From the NCBI GenBank assembly GCA_016704535.1, contig JADIZZ010000002.1:496001-560000 (forward strand): a stretch of 64,000 bases of DNA. Direction: 5' to 3'. Positions within the stretch are counted from its first letter, which is position 1. Every line of letters starts with the position of its first letter. Made by a program: the position numbers and the translations under genes. Below are positions 8,874 through 18,108 of the stretch, piece by piece. Under the pieces are notes generated by a model. The model worked only from the letters and a program-made list of their open reading frames with translations. It had not been told where the DNA came from and did not search any database. The DNA is from Betaproteobacteria bacterium (lineage in GTDB: Bacteria; Pseudomonadota; Gammaproteobacteria; Burkholderiales; Burkholderiaceae_C).

Positions 8874-10226
8874 ATGTCGTTCCCCGATGTGCGCGGCAAC
8901 CCCTGCAGCAGCAACCACCGGGCCGCGCTCGACGCCGTCGAGCAGGCCCTGTGGCGAATGATGTCGTTCTACGACACACCGCTGGCCGACCTCGACGTGG
9001 CCATCGCCGCCGACCCTGGCTGGCTGCTCCCGCAGGTGATGAAGGCCGGTTTCCTGCTGAGCCTCACCGAACCCTCGCAGGTGGCCGAGGCCGAGACGGC
9101 GCTCGATGCTGCCCGCGCGCTGGCGCATCACGCGAATGCGCGTGAACGTGCTCACCTGCAAGCCGTGCAGCTGGTGCTGGAAGGTCGCTGGCAGGCGGCC
9201 TGTCGCGTCTGGGACGAAGTGCTCATCGAACACCCGCAGGATGCACTGGCGCTGCAGTGGGCGCAGCTGTGGGACTTCTACCGAGGGGACGCCGTCAACC
9301 TGCGCGCGCGCCCAGCGCGTGCACTGCCGGCCTGGGACGAGGGCGACCCGTTGTACGCGCACGCGCTGGCGCTCTATGCCTTCGGACTGGAGGAGTGCAA
9401 CCTCTACCCGCAGGCCGAGGAGGCCGGCCGGCGCGCGCTGGCCATCGAGCCCCGTGCGCCCTGGGCAGTGCATGCGGTGGCGCACGTGATGGAGATGCAG
9501 GGCCGCTACGAAGACGGCGCGGCCTGGCTGCGCCAGCATCAGGCGCAATGGGCCGAGGGCAACGGTTTCGCCGTGCATCTGTGGTGGCACAAGAGCCTGT
9601 TCCGACTGGAAGCGATGGACATATTGGGTGTGCTGCGTCTGATCGACAGCCACCTCAGCGGCGACGCGCTGCAGGTCACGCTGCAGCGCATCGATGCCGC
9701 TTCGCTGCTGTGGCGGCTGCACCTGCTGGGCGAGGACGTCACCGGCCACGCCACGGCACTGCTGGCGGGCTGGCCGCTGAACGACGACAGTGCCGGCCAC
9801 TACGCCTTCAACGACACCCACGCCGTGCTGGCCATGCTGGCCGCCGGTGACGTGGCGCGCGCCGAGGCCTGGGTGGCACGCTGCGCCGAACGTGCGCTGG
9901 GCGCCGAAGACGCACGTCGCAGCAACCACCTGATGGCACGCGAAGTGGGCCTGCCTCTGATGCGCGGCCTGCTGGCCTACGCGCGCGGCGACGCCGACGG
10001 CGCCGTCGACCTCATCTACCCCGTCCGTGCCAGCGCGCAGCGCTTCGGTGGCAGCCACGCGCAGCGCGACCTCATCGACCAGACCCTGCTCGGCGCCGCG
10101 GCTCTGGGTGGCCGCCGCAGCCTGGGCCGCGCCCTGCTCAACGAACGCTGCATGGCCAAGCCGGTGACGCCGCTGACGCGGCTGTGGATGGAGAAACTGG
10201 CACTGCCCGAACAAGTGCGAGCCTGA
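8874..10226 (+). CDS. TTC38-like tetratricopeptide repeat protein
   Basis: A protein of 450 residues resembling the tetratricopeptide repeat protein 38 family, a superhelix of paired helices (for example NARERAHLQAVQLVLEGRW, and PQAEEAGRRALAIEP followed by VAHVMEMQGRYEDGAAWL). There is no signal peptide, membrane segment or catalytic motif. TTC38 proteins occur in bacteria and animals without a settled function; a scaffold role is assumed. The likely start at 8874 is supported by a -10-like TACATT 6 nt upstream. The DUF1992 gene follows after 29 bases and may be co-transcribed. Confidence 0.8.
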   Translation: MSFPDVRGNPCSSNHRAALDAVEQALWRMMSFYDTPLADLDVAIAADPGWLLPQVMKAGFLLSLTEPSQVAEAETALDAARALAHHANARERAHLQAVQLVLEGRWQAACRVWDEVLIEHPQDALALQWAQLWDFYRGDAVNLRARPARALPAWDEGDPLYAHALALYAFGLEECNLYPQAEEAGRRALAIEPRAPWAVHAVAHVMEMQGRYEDGAAWLRQHQAQWAEGNGFAVHLWWHKSLFRLEAMDILGVLRLIDSHLSGDALQVTLQRIDAASLLWRLHLLGEDVTGHATALLAGWPLNDDSAGHYAFNDTHAVLAMLAAGDVARAEAWVARCAERALGAEDARRSNHLMAREVGLPLMRGLLAYARGDADGAVDLIYPVRASAQRFGGSHAQRDLIDQTLLGAAALGGRRSLGRALLNERCMAKPVTPLTRLWMEKLALPEQVRA

Positions 10227-10255
10227 AACTTCGCAGCGGCACGAAAGGAGGCGAC

Positions 10256-10627
10256 ATGTCCGGCGAAAGCAATGCCCAGGAAAGGCGCGAACAGCGCCTG
10301 AAGCTGCTCGAAGACGACATCGGCCGCGCTTTGGGCGAAAGCGTGCGCAGCGGGGAACTGCAGTCGGCGCCCAGCTATGGCAAGCCGCTGAACTTCGGCG
10401 ACGGCTACGACGACACGCCGGCAGAACTGCGCATGCCGATGAAGGTGCTGAAGGACGCCGGCGTCGTGCCACCCGAGGTCGAGGTGATGCAGCGCATCTC
10501 GGCGCTGGAGGCCCGCGTTGCGGCTGCCGCCGAACCCGAGGCGGCCGTCCTGCGACGTGAGGCCGCCGACCTGCGCCTGGCGCTGTCGCTGCGGCTGGAA
10601 CGGCTGCGCCTGTCGGGCAGCTGGTAG
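10256..10627 (+). CDS. DUF1992 (DnaJC28-conserved domain) protein
   Basis: A protein of 123 residues with a strong Shine-Dalgarno (AAAGGAGG, 10244-10251) five bases before ATG 10256. It carries the DUF1992 pattern: DDIGRALGESVRSGELQ, GKPLNF and the ELRMPMKVLKDAGVVPPEVE segment, then a helical, probably coiled-coil tail (ISALEARVAAAAEPEAAVL). The domain is found alone in bacteria and fused to a J domain in eukaryotic DNAJC28. The function is unknown. Confidence 0.85.
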   Translation: MSGESNAQERREQRLKLLEDDIGRALGESVRSGELQSAPSYGKPLNFGDGYDDTPAELRMPMKVLKDAGVVPPEVEVMQRISALEARVAAAAEPEAAVLRREAADLRLALSLRLERLRLSGSW

Positions 10628-10889
10628 CCGTAGCGGCTGCGCGCCCAGGGCAGCCGCCGGCGTGATGCATCCCGGTGTTCCGTGGTTGTCGACCCGTGCA
10701 AGCTCCCAAAGCCGGCATTCGAGGTACGAGTTCTGCCCTCTGATGACATCCGACCGCTGGACCTCACCGCCCTGAAGCCGCAGCTGAATGGCGAATCCCG
10801 GGGAGCAGTACCCGGCGCGGGTCTGCACTGGGACGCGCTCGGAACCGCCGCGGCTAGCATCGCAAAGCGGCCTCGATCCGGGGCTGGAG

Positions 10890-11288
10890 ATGGCCATGTC
10901 GAACCTTCAGACGATCCAGTCCGCCTACGCCGCCTTCGGCAAAAACGATCCTTCGGTGCTTTTCGGCGCCATGGCGCCCGACATACGCTGGAACGAGGCC
11001 GAGGGAAACCCGCTGGCCGACCGGAACCCCTACGTGGGCCCACAGGCTGTGGGCGAAGGCGTCTTCGGTCGGCTGCTCGCCGCGATCGACGGCTTCAGCG
11101 CCGTACCCGAGCGGTTCGTCGACGGTGGAGATCATGTCGTCGTGCTCGGCCGCTATGGCGGCACGATGAAGCACAGCGGCGCCAAGCTCGACGCGCCCTA
11201 TTGCCACGTCTACAGATTCACGGAAGACCGCATCGTTTCGTTCCAGCAGTACACCGACTCGGCGCAGTGGGCGCGGCTGATGCCGTAG
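10890..11288 (+). CDS. NTF2-like / SnoaL-fold protein
   Basis: A protein of 132 residues starting at ATG 10890 after a GGGCTGGAG ribosome-binding region. IQSAYAAFGKNDPSVLFGAM, then MAPDIRWNEAEGNP and DAPYCHVYRFTEDRIVSFQQY, match the SnoaL-like ketosteroid-isomerase fold. This group is usually annotated as nuclear transport factor 2 family and many members are orphan small-molecule binders. The upstream 260 bases (10628-10889) contain no gene. Confidence 0.82.
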   Translation: MAMSNLQTIQSAYAAFGKNDPSVLFGAMAPDIRWNEAEGNPLADRNPYVGPQAVGEGVFGRLLAAIDGFSAVPERFVDGGDHVVVLGRYGGTMKHSGAKLDAPYCHVYRFTEDRIVSFQQYTDSAQWARLMP

Positions 11289-11360
11289 TCTGCGCTCTGG
11301 CAAGTGCCGACTCGCGACCGATGCCGTGTGAAAGCGTGGCCAGCGCCAGCCAGGTGGCGA

Positions 11361-11792
11361 TCAAGGGCGCACGCGGTTGAGCTCGTCGCCGCCTTGCGGC
11401 CCGTGCTCGTGGATCCGCAGGCCGCCGGTGGCATCCAGCGCCGCGCCTTGCGGGTTGCGGTGCCCGAAGCTGTAGATCTCAGGCAGCGCGCCGGCGCGGT
11501 TCACAAAGGGGTTGTCGGGCGGCACGCTGCCGTCCTTGGCCACGCGGATGACCTTGCCCAGATGGTTGTCCAGCGTTTGCGCCCGCTGCGGTCGGCCTTC
11601 AGCTGGGCACTGACGATGCACATCGCGCCCGGCTTCTCGTTCACCAGGAAGTCGCCGCCGGGCAAGAAGGTGAAGGCCCACGGCCGGTCCAGCCCCTGGG
11701 CGACGACTTCCTGCCGCGGACTCTGCGCGGCGACTTGAGCGGCTGCGGCCAGGCTGGCCAGGCTGGCCAGAGCCAAGAGGCTTCGCTTCATG
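11361..11792 (-). pseudogene. Remnant of PQQ-dependent sugar (aldose) dehydrogenase
   Basis: An intact start at 11792 gives a signal peptide (MKRSLLALASLASLAAAAQ) and the first beta-propeller strands (QGLDRPWAFTFLPGGDFLVN, then EKPGA). At about 11580-11600 the frame changes and continues with sequence from the middle of the family (TLDNHLGKVIRVAKDGSVPP, SFGHRNPQGAALD, GGLRIHEHGPQGGDELN), then stops after NRVRP at 11361. The normal protein has about 370-400 residues; the segment between the first blade and TLDNHLG and the whole C-terminal half are missing. It is a double-deleted, frameshifted pseudogene. The 198 bases upstream to the CPBP gene contain nothing recognisable. Confidence 0.8.
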
Positions 11793-11991
11793 GACAAGGG
11801 TCTTGCAGGCGGTTCACGTTGGGCGCGGACCATGCCCTTTCGCGCCACTGTCGAGCGCCGGCGCGTCGACAAGCCACGGCGCGTGGCGGTGTTTCTGTTG
11901 GCGACCAGGGCGTGTGCGTGCAGGCCGAGGTCGGCCGGGGTGATGCGGCCTGTGACGGTGATGGTGGTGGCTTCGAGGCCGGTGCCGCGCG

Positions 11992-12702
11992 TCACAGGTG
12001 GGCTGCGTAGACGCTGAGGTTCCACAGGTTGTGGGCGACGATGGGCAGCAGCAGTGAACCGGTGCGCTGGCGCAGCCAAAGGTACAGCAGCGCCGCCGGC
12101 AGGACGCCGAGCACGGTGCCGAGCGAGATGCCGTGCAGCGCGAGGAAGGAGAGCGTCACCAGCAGGCCGCCCCAGCCGATGCGCGCGCCCATCACGTCCC
12201 AGCCTGCATGGCGAGCGGCGACCGCGCGCTCGGCCAGCACAAGCAAAACGCCACGGAACACGGTCTCTTCGACCAGACCCGGCAGCGTGGCCTGGTACAG
12301 CCAGGTCTCCAGCGGCACGCCGGTCAGCCGGAAGCTCGACAGGCTCATGAGGGCGTAGTTGATGCCGAGAGTGACGGTCGTGACGCCGAGCGCGCTCGGC
12401 ATCGAGTCGCGCGCCTGCGCCAGCGTGATGCCGGCGCCGCGCCATTCGAGCATGCCCTTGCGCACCAGCAGCGCGGCTACTCCCAGCACGCCGGCCAGCC
12501 CCAGTAGCGGCCCACTCCAGTCCCAGGCGTCGCCGATCCAGCGCTCGCCAGGCACCACCTGCGACAACGCGCGCAACGCCAGAAAGAGTGCCAGCGTGGC
12601 CACTGCGGTCAAGGCCCAGGCTCGACGCGCCGGGTCCGGCCCACTGAACAGCCACAGCAGGGCCAGCGCCGCCAGCGCGATCCAGGGCGAGGCGGCGATC
12701 AT
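11992..12702 (-). CDS. CPBP family intramembrane glutamic protease
   Basis: A protein of 236 residues with about seven hydrophobic helices. All CPBP (Rce1-like, ABI) motifs are present: Glu145/Glu146 and Arg150 (EETVFRG), His190 (FLALHG) and His224 (VAHNLWN). It is predicted to sit in the inner membrane and cleave within or next to the membrane. In bacteria relatives are linked to immunity against self-made bacteriocins, but no bacteriocin locus is near, so the substrate is unknown. Confidence 0.85.
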   Translation of the reverse strand: MIAASPWIALAALALLWLFSGPDPARRAWALTAVATLALFLALRALSQVVPGERWIGDAWDWSGPLLGLAGVLGVAALLVRKGMLEWRGAGITLAQARDSMPSALGVTTVTLGINYALMSLSSFRLTGVPLETWLYQATLPGLVEETVFRGVLLVLAERAVAARHAGWDVMGARIGWGGLLVTLSFLALHGISLGTVLGVLPAALLYLWLRQRTGSLLLPIVAHNLWNLSVYAAHL

Positions 12703-12892
12703 TTGGCGTTATCGGTGCGTTTCATCAATGCCAGCGCCGGTAGAGCCCGGCTGGTCGTTGGCCCCCGCATGGCTGACTGCGATGGGTGATCCACGCCAAA
12801 GGTCATGACCGACCCTGGCCGCTGCAGTGTGACCCCAAGATCATCGCTGTGCGGGACACCCGTGCCCGAATCCCGCAACACCCTGTGGATCA

Positions 12893-13957
12893 TCAGGCGG
12901 CCGGTGTCGCCAGCGTTGCCATGTCGATGACAAAGCGGTACCTCACGTCGCCCTTGAGCATGCGCGCGTAGGCCGTCTCGATCTCGTCCATGCGGATCAT
13001 CTCGATGTCGGAAAGAATGTCGTGTGCGGAACAGAAATCCAGCATCTCCTGCGTCTCGCGGATGCCGCCGATCAGTGACCCCGCCAGACGCCGGCGGCGC
13101 ATGATCAGGTTGAAGATGCCCGGCGACGGATGGGGAGTGGCCGGCGCACCGACCAGCGTCATGGTGCCGTCGAGCTTGAGCAGCGACAGGTAGGCGTCGA
13201 GGTCGTGCGGCGCCGCCACGGTGTTGAGGATGAAGTCGAGGCGGCCAGCCTGCGTCGCCATCTCCTCGGCGTTGCTCGAGACAACGACCTCGTGTGCACC
13301 CAGGCGCAGCGCATCCTCGCGCTTGCCAGCCGAGGTCGTGAAAAGTACGACGTGAGCCCCCATCGCGGCGGCGATCTTCACGCCCATGTGCCCGAGCCCG
13401 CCGAGGCCGACGATGCCGACCTTGTGTCCCGGCTTCACGCCCCACTGCCGCAACGGCGAATAGGTCGTGATGCCAGCGCACAGCAGCGGCGAGACGGCAG
13501 CGAGTTGTGAGGCGTCGTGCGACACGCGCAGAACGAAAGATTCGCGGACGACGACATGGGTCGAGTAGCCGCCGTAGGTGTTCTCACCGCCGCCGTAGAG
13601 CGAGCCGTTGTAGGTGCCCGTGAACCCTTTGTCGCAATACTGCTCGAGCCCATCGGTGCAAGGCTGGCAGTGCCGGCAACTGTCGACCATGCAACCGACG
13701 CCGACGGTGTCACCGAGTTTGAATTTCTTCACCCGGGAGCCCACGGCAGTCACGCGTCCGATGATCTCGTGGCCCGGTACGGATGGGTACAGCGTGTTGT
13801 TCCACTCGTTGCGCGCGGTGTGCAGGTCGGAGTGGCAGACGCCGCAGTACAGGATGTCAATTGCGACATCCTCGCCGCCGGGTGCGCGGCGCTCGAACGA
13901 GAACGGTGCCAAGGGTGCCGTCGGAGAGGTCGTGGCGTAAGCCAAAGTTGAAGTCAT
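12893..13957 (-). CDS. Zinc-dependent alcohol/aldehyde dehydrogenase (YahK/CAD type)
   Basis: A protein of 354 residues. It has catalytic zinc ligands Cys41 (CGVCHSD), His63/Glu64 (PGHE) and the later Cys of LLCAG; structural zinc Cys in CRHCQPCTDGLEQYC; and the Rossmann signature GLGGLGHMG for NADP(H). This pattern is typical of the cinnamyl-alcohol-dehydrogenase-like YahK group, cytosolic NADPH-dependent aldehyde reductases of broad range. It ends in an Ala-Ala tail with no extra domain. The 190 bases downstream to the CPBP gene hold no gene. Confidence 0.92.
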   Translation of the reverse strand: MTSTLAYATTSPTAPLAPFSFERRAPGGEDVAIDILYCGVCHSDLHTARNEWNNTLYPSVPGHEIIGRVTAVGSRVKKFKLGDTVGVGCMVDSCRHCQPCTDGLEQYCDKGFTGTYNGSLYGGGENTYGGYSTHVVVRESFVLRVSHDASQLAAVSPLLCAGITTYSPLRQWGVKPGHKVGIVGLGGLGHMGVKIAAAMGAHVVLFTTSAGKREDALRLGAHEVVVSSNAEEMATQAGRLDFILNTVAAPHDLDAYLSLLKLDGTMTLVGAPATPHPSPGIFNLIMRRRRLAGSLIGGIRETQEMLDFCSAHDILSDIEMIRMDEIETAYARMLKGDVRYRFVIDMATLATPAA

Positions 13958-14238
13958 CTCGAGGGCCAGGAGTTGCGTGCGCTGGATGATAAGTAGAGCC
14001 CCTGGGTTGGCTGCCGACGAGGAACAAGCCCGGTCTGTGGGTGCAGCCCGGTCCGACAGTCACCTGCCTGGAGCAGCGATGGCGACACCAGCAAAGATGG
14101 CCCGACGAGCTCCATGCGTCGTGGACCGAGGCGAACGGTCCCGGCGCGTGGCAGTCGCTGACGACGCGGCGAGCCGGCAGTCGTCGCCGCCCGGTGTTGA
14201 TCGGGTACCCTTGTTGCGTTCACATCCGGGAGCAGGGC

Positions 14239-14523
14239 ATGAGTCGGCACCACACCCAACTGATCCGAGCGCTCTTCCACGATCCACCCCCGCACAACCT
14301 GCATTGGCGCGACGTCGAGTCGCTGCTCAGGCATGTCGGCGCCAACGTCGAGCCCATCTCGGGCGCGCGCATGCGGGTGACACTCAATCGCATGGAAGAG
14401 ATCCTCCACCGCCCGCACGGCGACGAGGTGGACAGGCAGTCTGTGCTGCGTGTGCGCGCCTTTCTTGGCCGCGCCGGCGTGACACCTGCAGCGTTCGAGC
14501 ACACGGGCGAGAGTCCGCCCTGA
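14239..14523 (+). CDS. Orphan HicA-like protein
   Basis: A protein of 94 residues. HNLHWRDVESLLRHVGANVE, then GARMRVTLNRMEEILHRPHG, matches the double-stranded-RNA-binding-like fold of HicA mRNA interferase toxins, including the His of LHRPH near the expected active position. No HicB antitoxin is recognisable within 300 bases on either side, so this is either an orphan toxin-fold protein or a solitary domesticated member. It begins after a GGGAGCAGGGC stretch that can serve as a ribosome-binding site. Confidence 0.65.
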   Translation: MSRHHTQLIRALFHDPPPHNLHWRDVESLLRHVGANVEPISGARMRVTLNRMEEILHRPHGDEVDRQSVLRVRAFLGRAGVTPAAFEHTGESPP

Positions 14524-14805
14524 GGCGGCATGGTGACGCGTGCCGAGTGCGACCACGAACGCGCTCGCGCCTGGCTGGTGTCGTCGTCGCGGCCGCCTCG
14601 GCTTCGTCCAAGGGAGTTCGGTCGCAAGGCATTGCTGCACCGCGGACGGCACAGCGTGATCTGCCCGTGCCGATCAAGTTCAACGTGGATCGAATTGTGG
14701 TCCGCCGGCCAGTGCGTCCGACCCACCGTCAGGAACCAAGGACCCGTACAGCATGGGCAGCGCCACTCTCCAGGCCTCTTTCACTGAGCTGCTTGCCGAC
14801 GGCGA
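14524..14805. other. Intergenic stretch upstream of the ABC exporter
   Basis: Searched for a HicB partner and for promoters. Nothing convincing was seen except a possible 21-codon open frame beginning at ATG 14753 that runs across the exporter start and could be a leader peptide. Its status is unproven. Confidence 0.3.
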
Positions 14806-16644
14806 ATGGATCGTGTGACCCTGCCCCAGACCTCGCCCGTGCACCCCCTGCGCCGCCTGTTCGGCTATGCCCGCGAGCACCGGCGGGACGTCTGGCTGGG
14901 CACGTTCTACAGCGTCGCCAACAAGTTCTTCGATGTGCTGCCCGAACTGCTCATCGGGGTGGCGGTGGACGTGGTCGTCAACCAGAAGGCGTCGTTCCTG
15001 GCGCGGGTGGGCCTGGTCGACCCCAAGCATCAACTGCTGGCGCTGACGGCGCTGACGGCCTTCATCTGGCTGATGGAGTCTTGGACGGAGTACCTGCAGG
15101 AACTGAAGTGGCGCAACCTGGCGCAAGACCTGCAGCACGAGGCGAGGCTTGATGCCTACGCCCATGTGCAGAAGCTGCCGCTGGACTGGTTCGAACGCAA
15201 TCGCAGCGGCAACCTCATGTCGGTGCTGAACGAAGACGTCAATCAGATGGAGCGCTTCCTCAACAACGGGCTGTCCAGCTTGATCCAGGTCTTCATGGGT
15301 ACGCTGATGGTGGGAGCGGTGTTCTTTGCGCTGACCTGGAAGCTGGCGGCGCTGGCGCTGATTCCGGTGCCCTTCATCCTGTATGGCGCCTTCTGGTTCC
15401 AGGCGCGCTTAGCGCCACGCTACGCCGCCATGCGCGAATCGGCAGGGGGCATGTCGGCGCGGCTGTCGAACAACCTGCAGGGCATTGCCACCGTGAAGGC
15501 CTTTGCGGCCGAGGACTTCGAGGTCGGCCACATCCGCCAGGCTTCAGACGATTACCGCACGCGCAACACCGAAGCCATTCGCTGGTCGGCGGCCATCACG
15601 CCGGTCATCCGCATCGCCATCCTGGCCGGCTTTGCATTCACGTTGCTGTACGGCGGCTTTCTGGTGCTGGAAGGCGAGCTCGGCGTGGGCGTGTACTCGG
15701 CACTGGTGTACCTCACGCAGCGCCTGCTGTGGCCGCTGACACGCCTTGCCGAATTGAGCGACATGTACAACCGCGCCATGGCGTCCATCGAGCGCGTGAT
15801 GAACTTGCTGCAGACGCCGTTGACCATTGGCTACGCGGGCCAGCCGCTGCCGCTGGACGCGGTGCGCGGCGAGCTGGTGTTCGACGACGTGCGCTTCGCA
15901 TATGACGCCGCAGACGTTGCGGACGCTGCGAACCCCGCGCGCCTGGCCGTCGACGGCGTCAGCTTCCACATCGCCCAGGGCGAGACGGTGGCCTTTGTCG
16001 GCAGCACCGGCAGCGGCAAAAGCACCTTGACGCGCCTGCTGCTGCGCCTGTACGACACGCGGCCCGGCAGCATCCGGCTCGACGGCACGCCCATCACCGA
16101 CCTGGCGCTGCAAGACCTGCGCCGCGCCATCGGCTACGTCTCGCAGGACAGCTTCCTCACCGACGGCACCGTCGCCGAGAACATCGCCTACGGCACCGAT
16201 GCCGGCAGCCACGCGGCACTGCGCGACAAGATCGTCGCTGCCGCGCAGGCTGCCGAGGCGCACGACTTCGTGCTGGCACTTCCCCAGGGTTACGACACCC
16301 CTGTGGGTGAACGCGGCATGAAGCTGTCGGGCGGCCAGCGGCAGCGGCTGGCGCTGGCGCGTGCGATCTTCAAGGACCCGCCCATCCTGATCCTGGACGA
16401 AGCCACCTCGGCGGTCGACAACGAGACCGAGGCCGCCATCCAGCGTTCGTTGGACAAGCTGGTGGTGGGCCGCACCAGTTTGATCATCGCGCACCGCCTG
16501 TCGACCATCCGCCACGCCACACGCATCCATGTGATGGAGGCCGGCCGTATCGTGGAGAGCGGCAGCCACGAGGCGCTGGTCGCCCGCGGTGGCCTCTACG
16601 CGGCGCTGTGGCGCCTGCAGACGGGCGAGCCGTCAGTGGGCTGA
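14806..16644 (+). CDS. ABC exporter, fused permease-ATPase (MsbA-like)
   Basis: A half-transporter of 612 residues: an N-terminal six-helix exporter domain (about 20-330) and a C-terminal ATPase. Walker A GSTGSGKST lies near residue 399, the signature LSGGQ near 507, Walker B ILILDEATS follows it, and the switch His is in IIAHRLST. It works as a dimer in the inner membrane exporting a lipid, drug or peptide. The EHRRDVWLGTFYSVANKFFD opening is typical of the ABCB/MsbA family of unknown substrate; there is no accessory protein or substrate gene next to it. Confidence 0.92.
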   Translation: MDRVTLPQTSPVHPLRRLFGYAREHRRDVWLGTFYSVANKFFDVLPELLIGVAVDVVVNQKASFLARVGLVDPKHQLLALTALTAFIWLMESWTEYLQELKWRNLAQDLQHEARLDAYAHVQKLPLDWFERNRSGNLMSVLNEDVNQMERFLNNGLSSLIQVFMGTLMVGAVFFALTWKLAALALIPVPFILYGAFWFQARLAPRYAAMRESAGGMSARLSNNLQGIATVKAFAAEDFEVGHIRQASDDYRTRNTEAIRWSAAITPVIRIAILAGFAFTLLYGGFLVLEGELGVGVYSALVYLTQRLLWPLTRLAELSDMYNRAMASIERVMNLLQTPLTIGYAGQPLPLDAVRGELVFDDVRFAYDAADVADAANPARLAVDGVSFHIAQGETVAFVGSTGSGKSTLTRLLLRLYDTRPGSIRLDGTPITDLALQDLRRAIGYVSQDSFLTDGTVAENIAYGTDAGSHAALRDKIVAAAQAAEAHDFVLALPQGYDTPVGERGMKLSGGQRQRLALARAIFKDPPILILDEATSAVDNETEAAIQRSLDKLVVGRTSLIIAHRLSTIRHATRIHVMEAGRIVESGSHEALVARGGLYAALWRLQTGEPSVG

Positions 16645-16744
16645 GGATCGATTCTTACTCTGAGACTTCTCTGCATTGCGCGAAGATGATCAGTGCACGT
16701 CGTCAGAGTAGACGTTCGGCAAGCGATGCTCGCGCGGGTACATC

Positions 16745-17065
16745 GTCGTGCCGATGGCGTTGCGGCCGCAGTTGGTGACTCGCCAGCGCCTCGGGGTCTA
16801 CCAGCACTACATCGGGGCCATCGACGGCGTCGCGGTAGACGAGCGTGAACTGGTTGTCCGATGCATTGCGGCGCAGGTAGAAGTGTCGGCCTGTGCCTTC
16901 ATCCAGGTCTGCACCGCCGGGTCCCTGGTGTTTTCCAGGAATCGATAGGGGTCGTCGACCGGCGTCTTCCAGTAGGTATCCACCACGTTCTTGGCCGCCA
17001 GTGGCGGGGGCAAGTCGATGCCCAGAAAACGGGCTACTGCCAGCGTCGGCCCGAGGATTGGATGA
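16745..17065 (-). pseudogene. Remnant of prolyl oligopeptidase (S9) gene
   Basis: On the minus strand, LPPPLAAKNVVDTYWKTPVD, then DPYRFLENTRDPAVQTWMKA, is the N-terminal signature of S9 prolyl oligopeptidases. It then jumps, with a frame change, to a propeller strand further into the protein (GRHFYLRRNASDNQFTLVYR, then DAVDGPDVVLVDPEAL). The catalytic domain is absent. The junction falls on GGCCGAC, which could belong to either side, consistent with a microhomology deletion. A further frame below it ends in NAIGTTMYPREHRLPNVYSD and a stop near 16692; I cannot assign that piece to a family. Confidence 0.75.
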
Positions 17066-17133
17066 CGATGGCGAGCATGAAGTAGCAGGGGTTCGGCGCC
17101 CGAGCCGTGGCCCAGGGGCAACAATGCGGCTGC

Positions 17134-17736
17134 ATGGACCACACCTTTCTCTCCGCCCTGATCCTGCTCCTGTTGGTACTGGATCCCCTGGGCAGCTTGC
17201 CCATCTTCATCTCGGTCATGCGTGCCGTGCCGAAGGAGCGTCGCACCCTGGTGGCCGTGCGCGAGATCGGCTTGGCCTTCGCCGTGCTGCTGACCTTCAT
17301 GTTCCTTGGCGATGCCTTCCTGCGCCTGATGCATCTGTCCGAGCGATCGCTGGAGGTGGCCGGTGGCGTGATCCTTCTGATCATCGCGATCCGCATGATC
17401 TTCGGCAGCAGAGGCGAATTGGCCTACGGCCTGGAGCCGGGTCGCGAGCCCTTCGTGTTTCCTCTGGCCGTGCCTCTGCTGGCTGGCCCCTCGGCCATGG
17501 CCACCGTGCTGCTGCTGGCTTCGCGCCAGCCCGAGCGCATCGCAGAATGGATAGGAGCCCTGATCACCGCCATGCTGGTCTCCTTCGCGGTGCTGATCCT
17601 GGCAGACCGCATCCGCAAGCTGTTGGGCGATTCGGTGGTCTCGGCCATCGAGAAGCTGATGGGCCTGGTGCTGACCGCGATCGCGGTGGAAATGGTGCTG
17701 GCCGGCCTCAAGCGCTATTTCGTGGGCGGTACCTGA
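17134..17736 (+). CDS. MarC family integral membrane protein
   Basis: A protein of 200 residues with six predicted transmembrane helices (for example FLSALILLLLVLDPLGSLPI and the internal-repeat counterpart FPLAVPLLAGPSAMATVLLL). The DPLG and AGPSA motifs are the MarC family marks. The family's role is unresolved: it was once tied to multiple antibiotic resistance, which later work did not support. It is the only intact gene between 16.7 and 18.1 kb; remnants lie on both sides, on the opposite strand. Confidence 0.9.
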   Translation: MDHTFLSALILLLLVLDPLGSLPIFISVMRAVPKERRTLVAVREIGLAFAVLLTFMFLGDAFLRLMHLSERSLEVAGGVILLIIAIRMIFGSRGELAYGLEPGREPFVFPLAVPLLAGPSAMATVLLLASRQPERIAEWIGALITAMLVSFAVLILADRIRKLLGDSVVSAIEKLMGLVLTAIAVEMVLAGLKRYFVGGT

Positions 17737-17796
17737 TCGCCAACCATCCACGGCAATGGAGATGGGCGCCAGCAGTCGCGATGCGGCGCATGCTGC

Positions 17797-17959
17797 CGTG
17801 AAGCTTGAGGTAGGCAAACGAGGCGAAGCCGGTGCCGAAATCGTCCAGGCAGGTGCCGCAGCCGGTCTTGCGCAGCGCCTCGATGAAGCGTTCGGCATCC
17901 TGCAGGTCCGACACGGCCGAGGTCTCGGTCAGTTCCACCAGCAGCGGCTCTTCAGGTTA
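17797..17959 (-). pseudogene. EAL-domain (c-di-GMP phosphodiesterase) fragment
   Basis: Read on the minus strand, PEEPLLVELTETSAVSD, then ALRKTGCGTCLDDFGTGFAS, then FAYLK, is the central part of an EAL domain (E-TET metal Glu and the DDFGTG loop). Both ends of the domain are missing: it begins after a TAA and runs into unrelated sequence after LKLHG. It is too short to fold, so it is a decayed gene. Confidence 0.8.
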
Positions 17960-18108
17960 GACTTTTTGAAACGAGATTACCCAGCATCAACTATCGCGAG
18001 TTGCGCTCAGGACAATTATCGGCCGCCAACTAGGTACATGATGGGGGCTGTCGGGCCTTCCTGCTTATCGGTTCGTTCTGAGTCTTGAACCAGGGTAAGG
18101 GTGCCGAC
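17960..18108. other. AT-richer intergenic stretch
   Basis: A noticeably AT-richer stretch than the surroundings (for example TTTTTGAAACGAGATTACCC), between the EAL fragment and the truncated binding protein. No gene or clear repeat was found; the composition suggests foreign DNA or a deletion scar. Confidence 0.3.

Noticed and set aside
7224..10718. A very long minus-strand open frame of over 1100 codons
   Set aside because: It is antisense to the amidase, TTC38-like and DUF1992 genes and reads as His/Gln/Arg-rich nonsense, a usual consequence of high G+C.
12703..12892. Possible transposase remnant between the CPBP and alcohol dehydrogenase genes
   Set aside because: A short minus-strand frame is present, but I could not match it to any transposase and no terminal repeats were seen.
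14524..14805. HicB antitoxin partner for the HicA-like gene
   Set aside because: No frame in this interval shows the HicB fold or a DNA-binding C-terminus.
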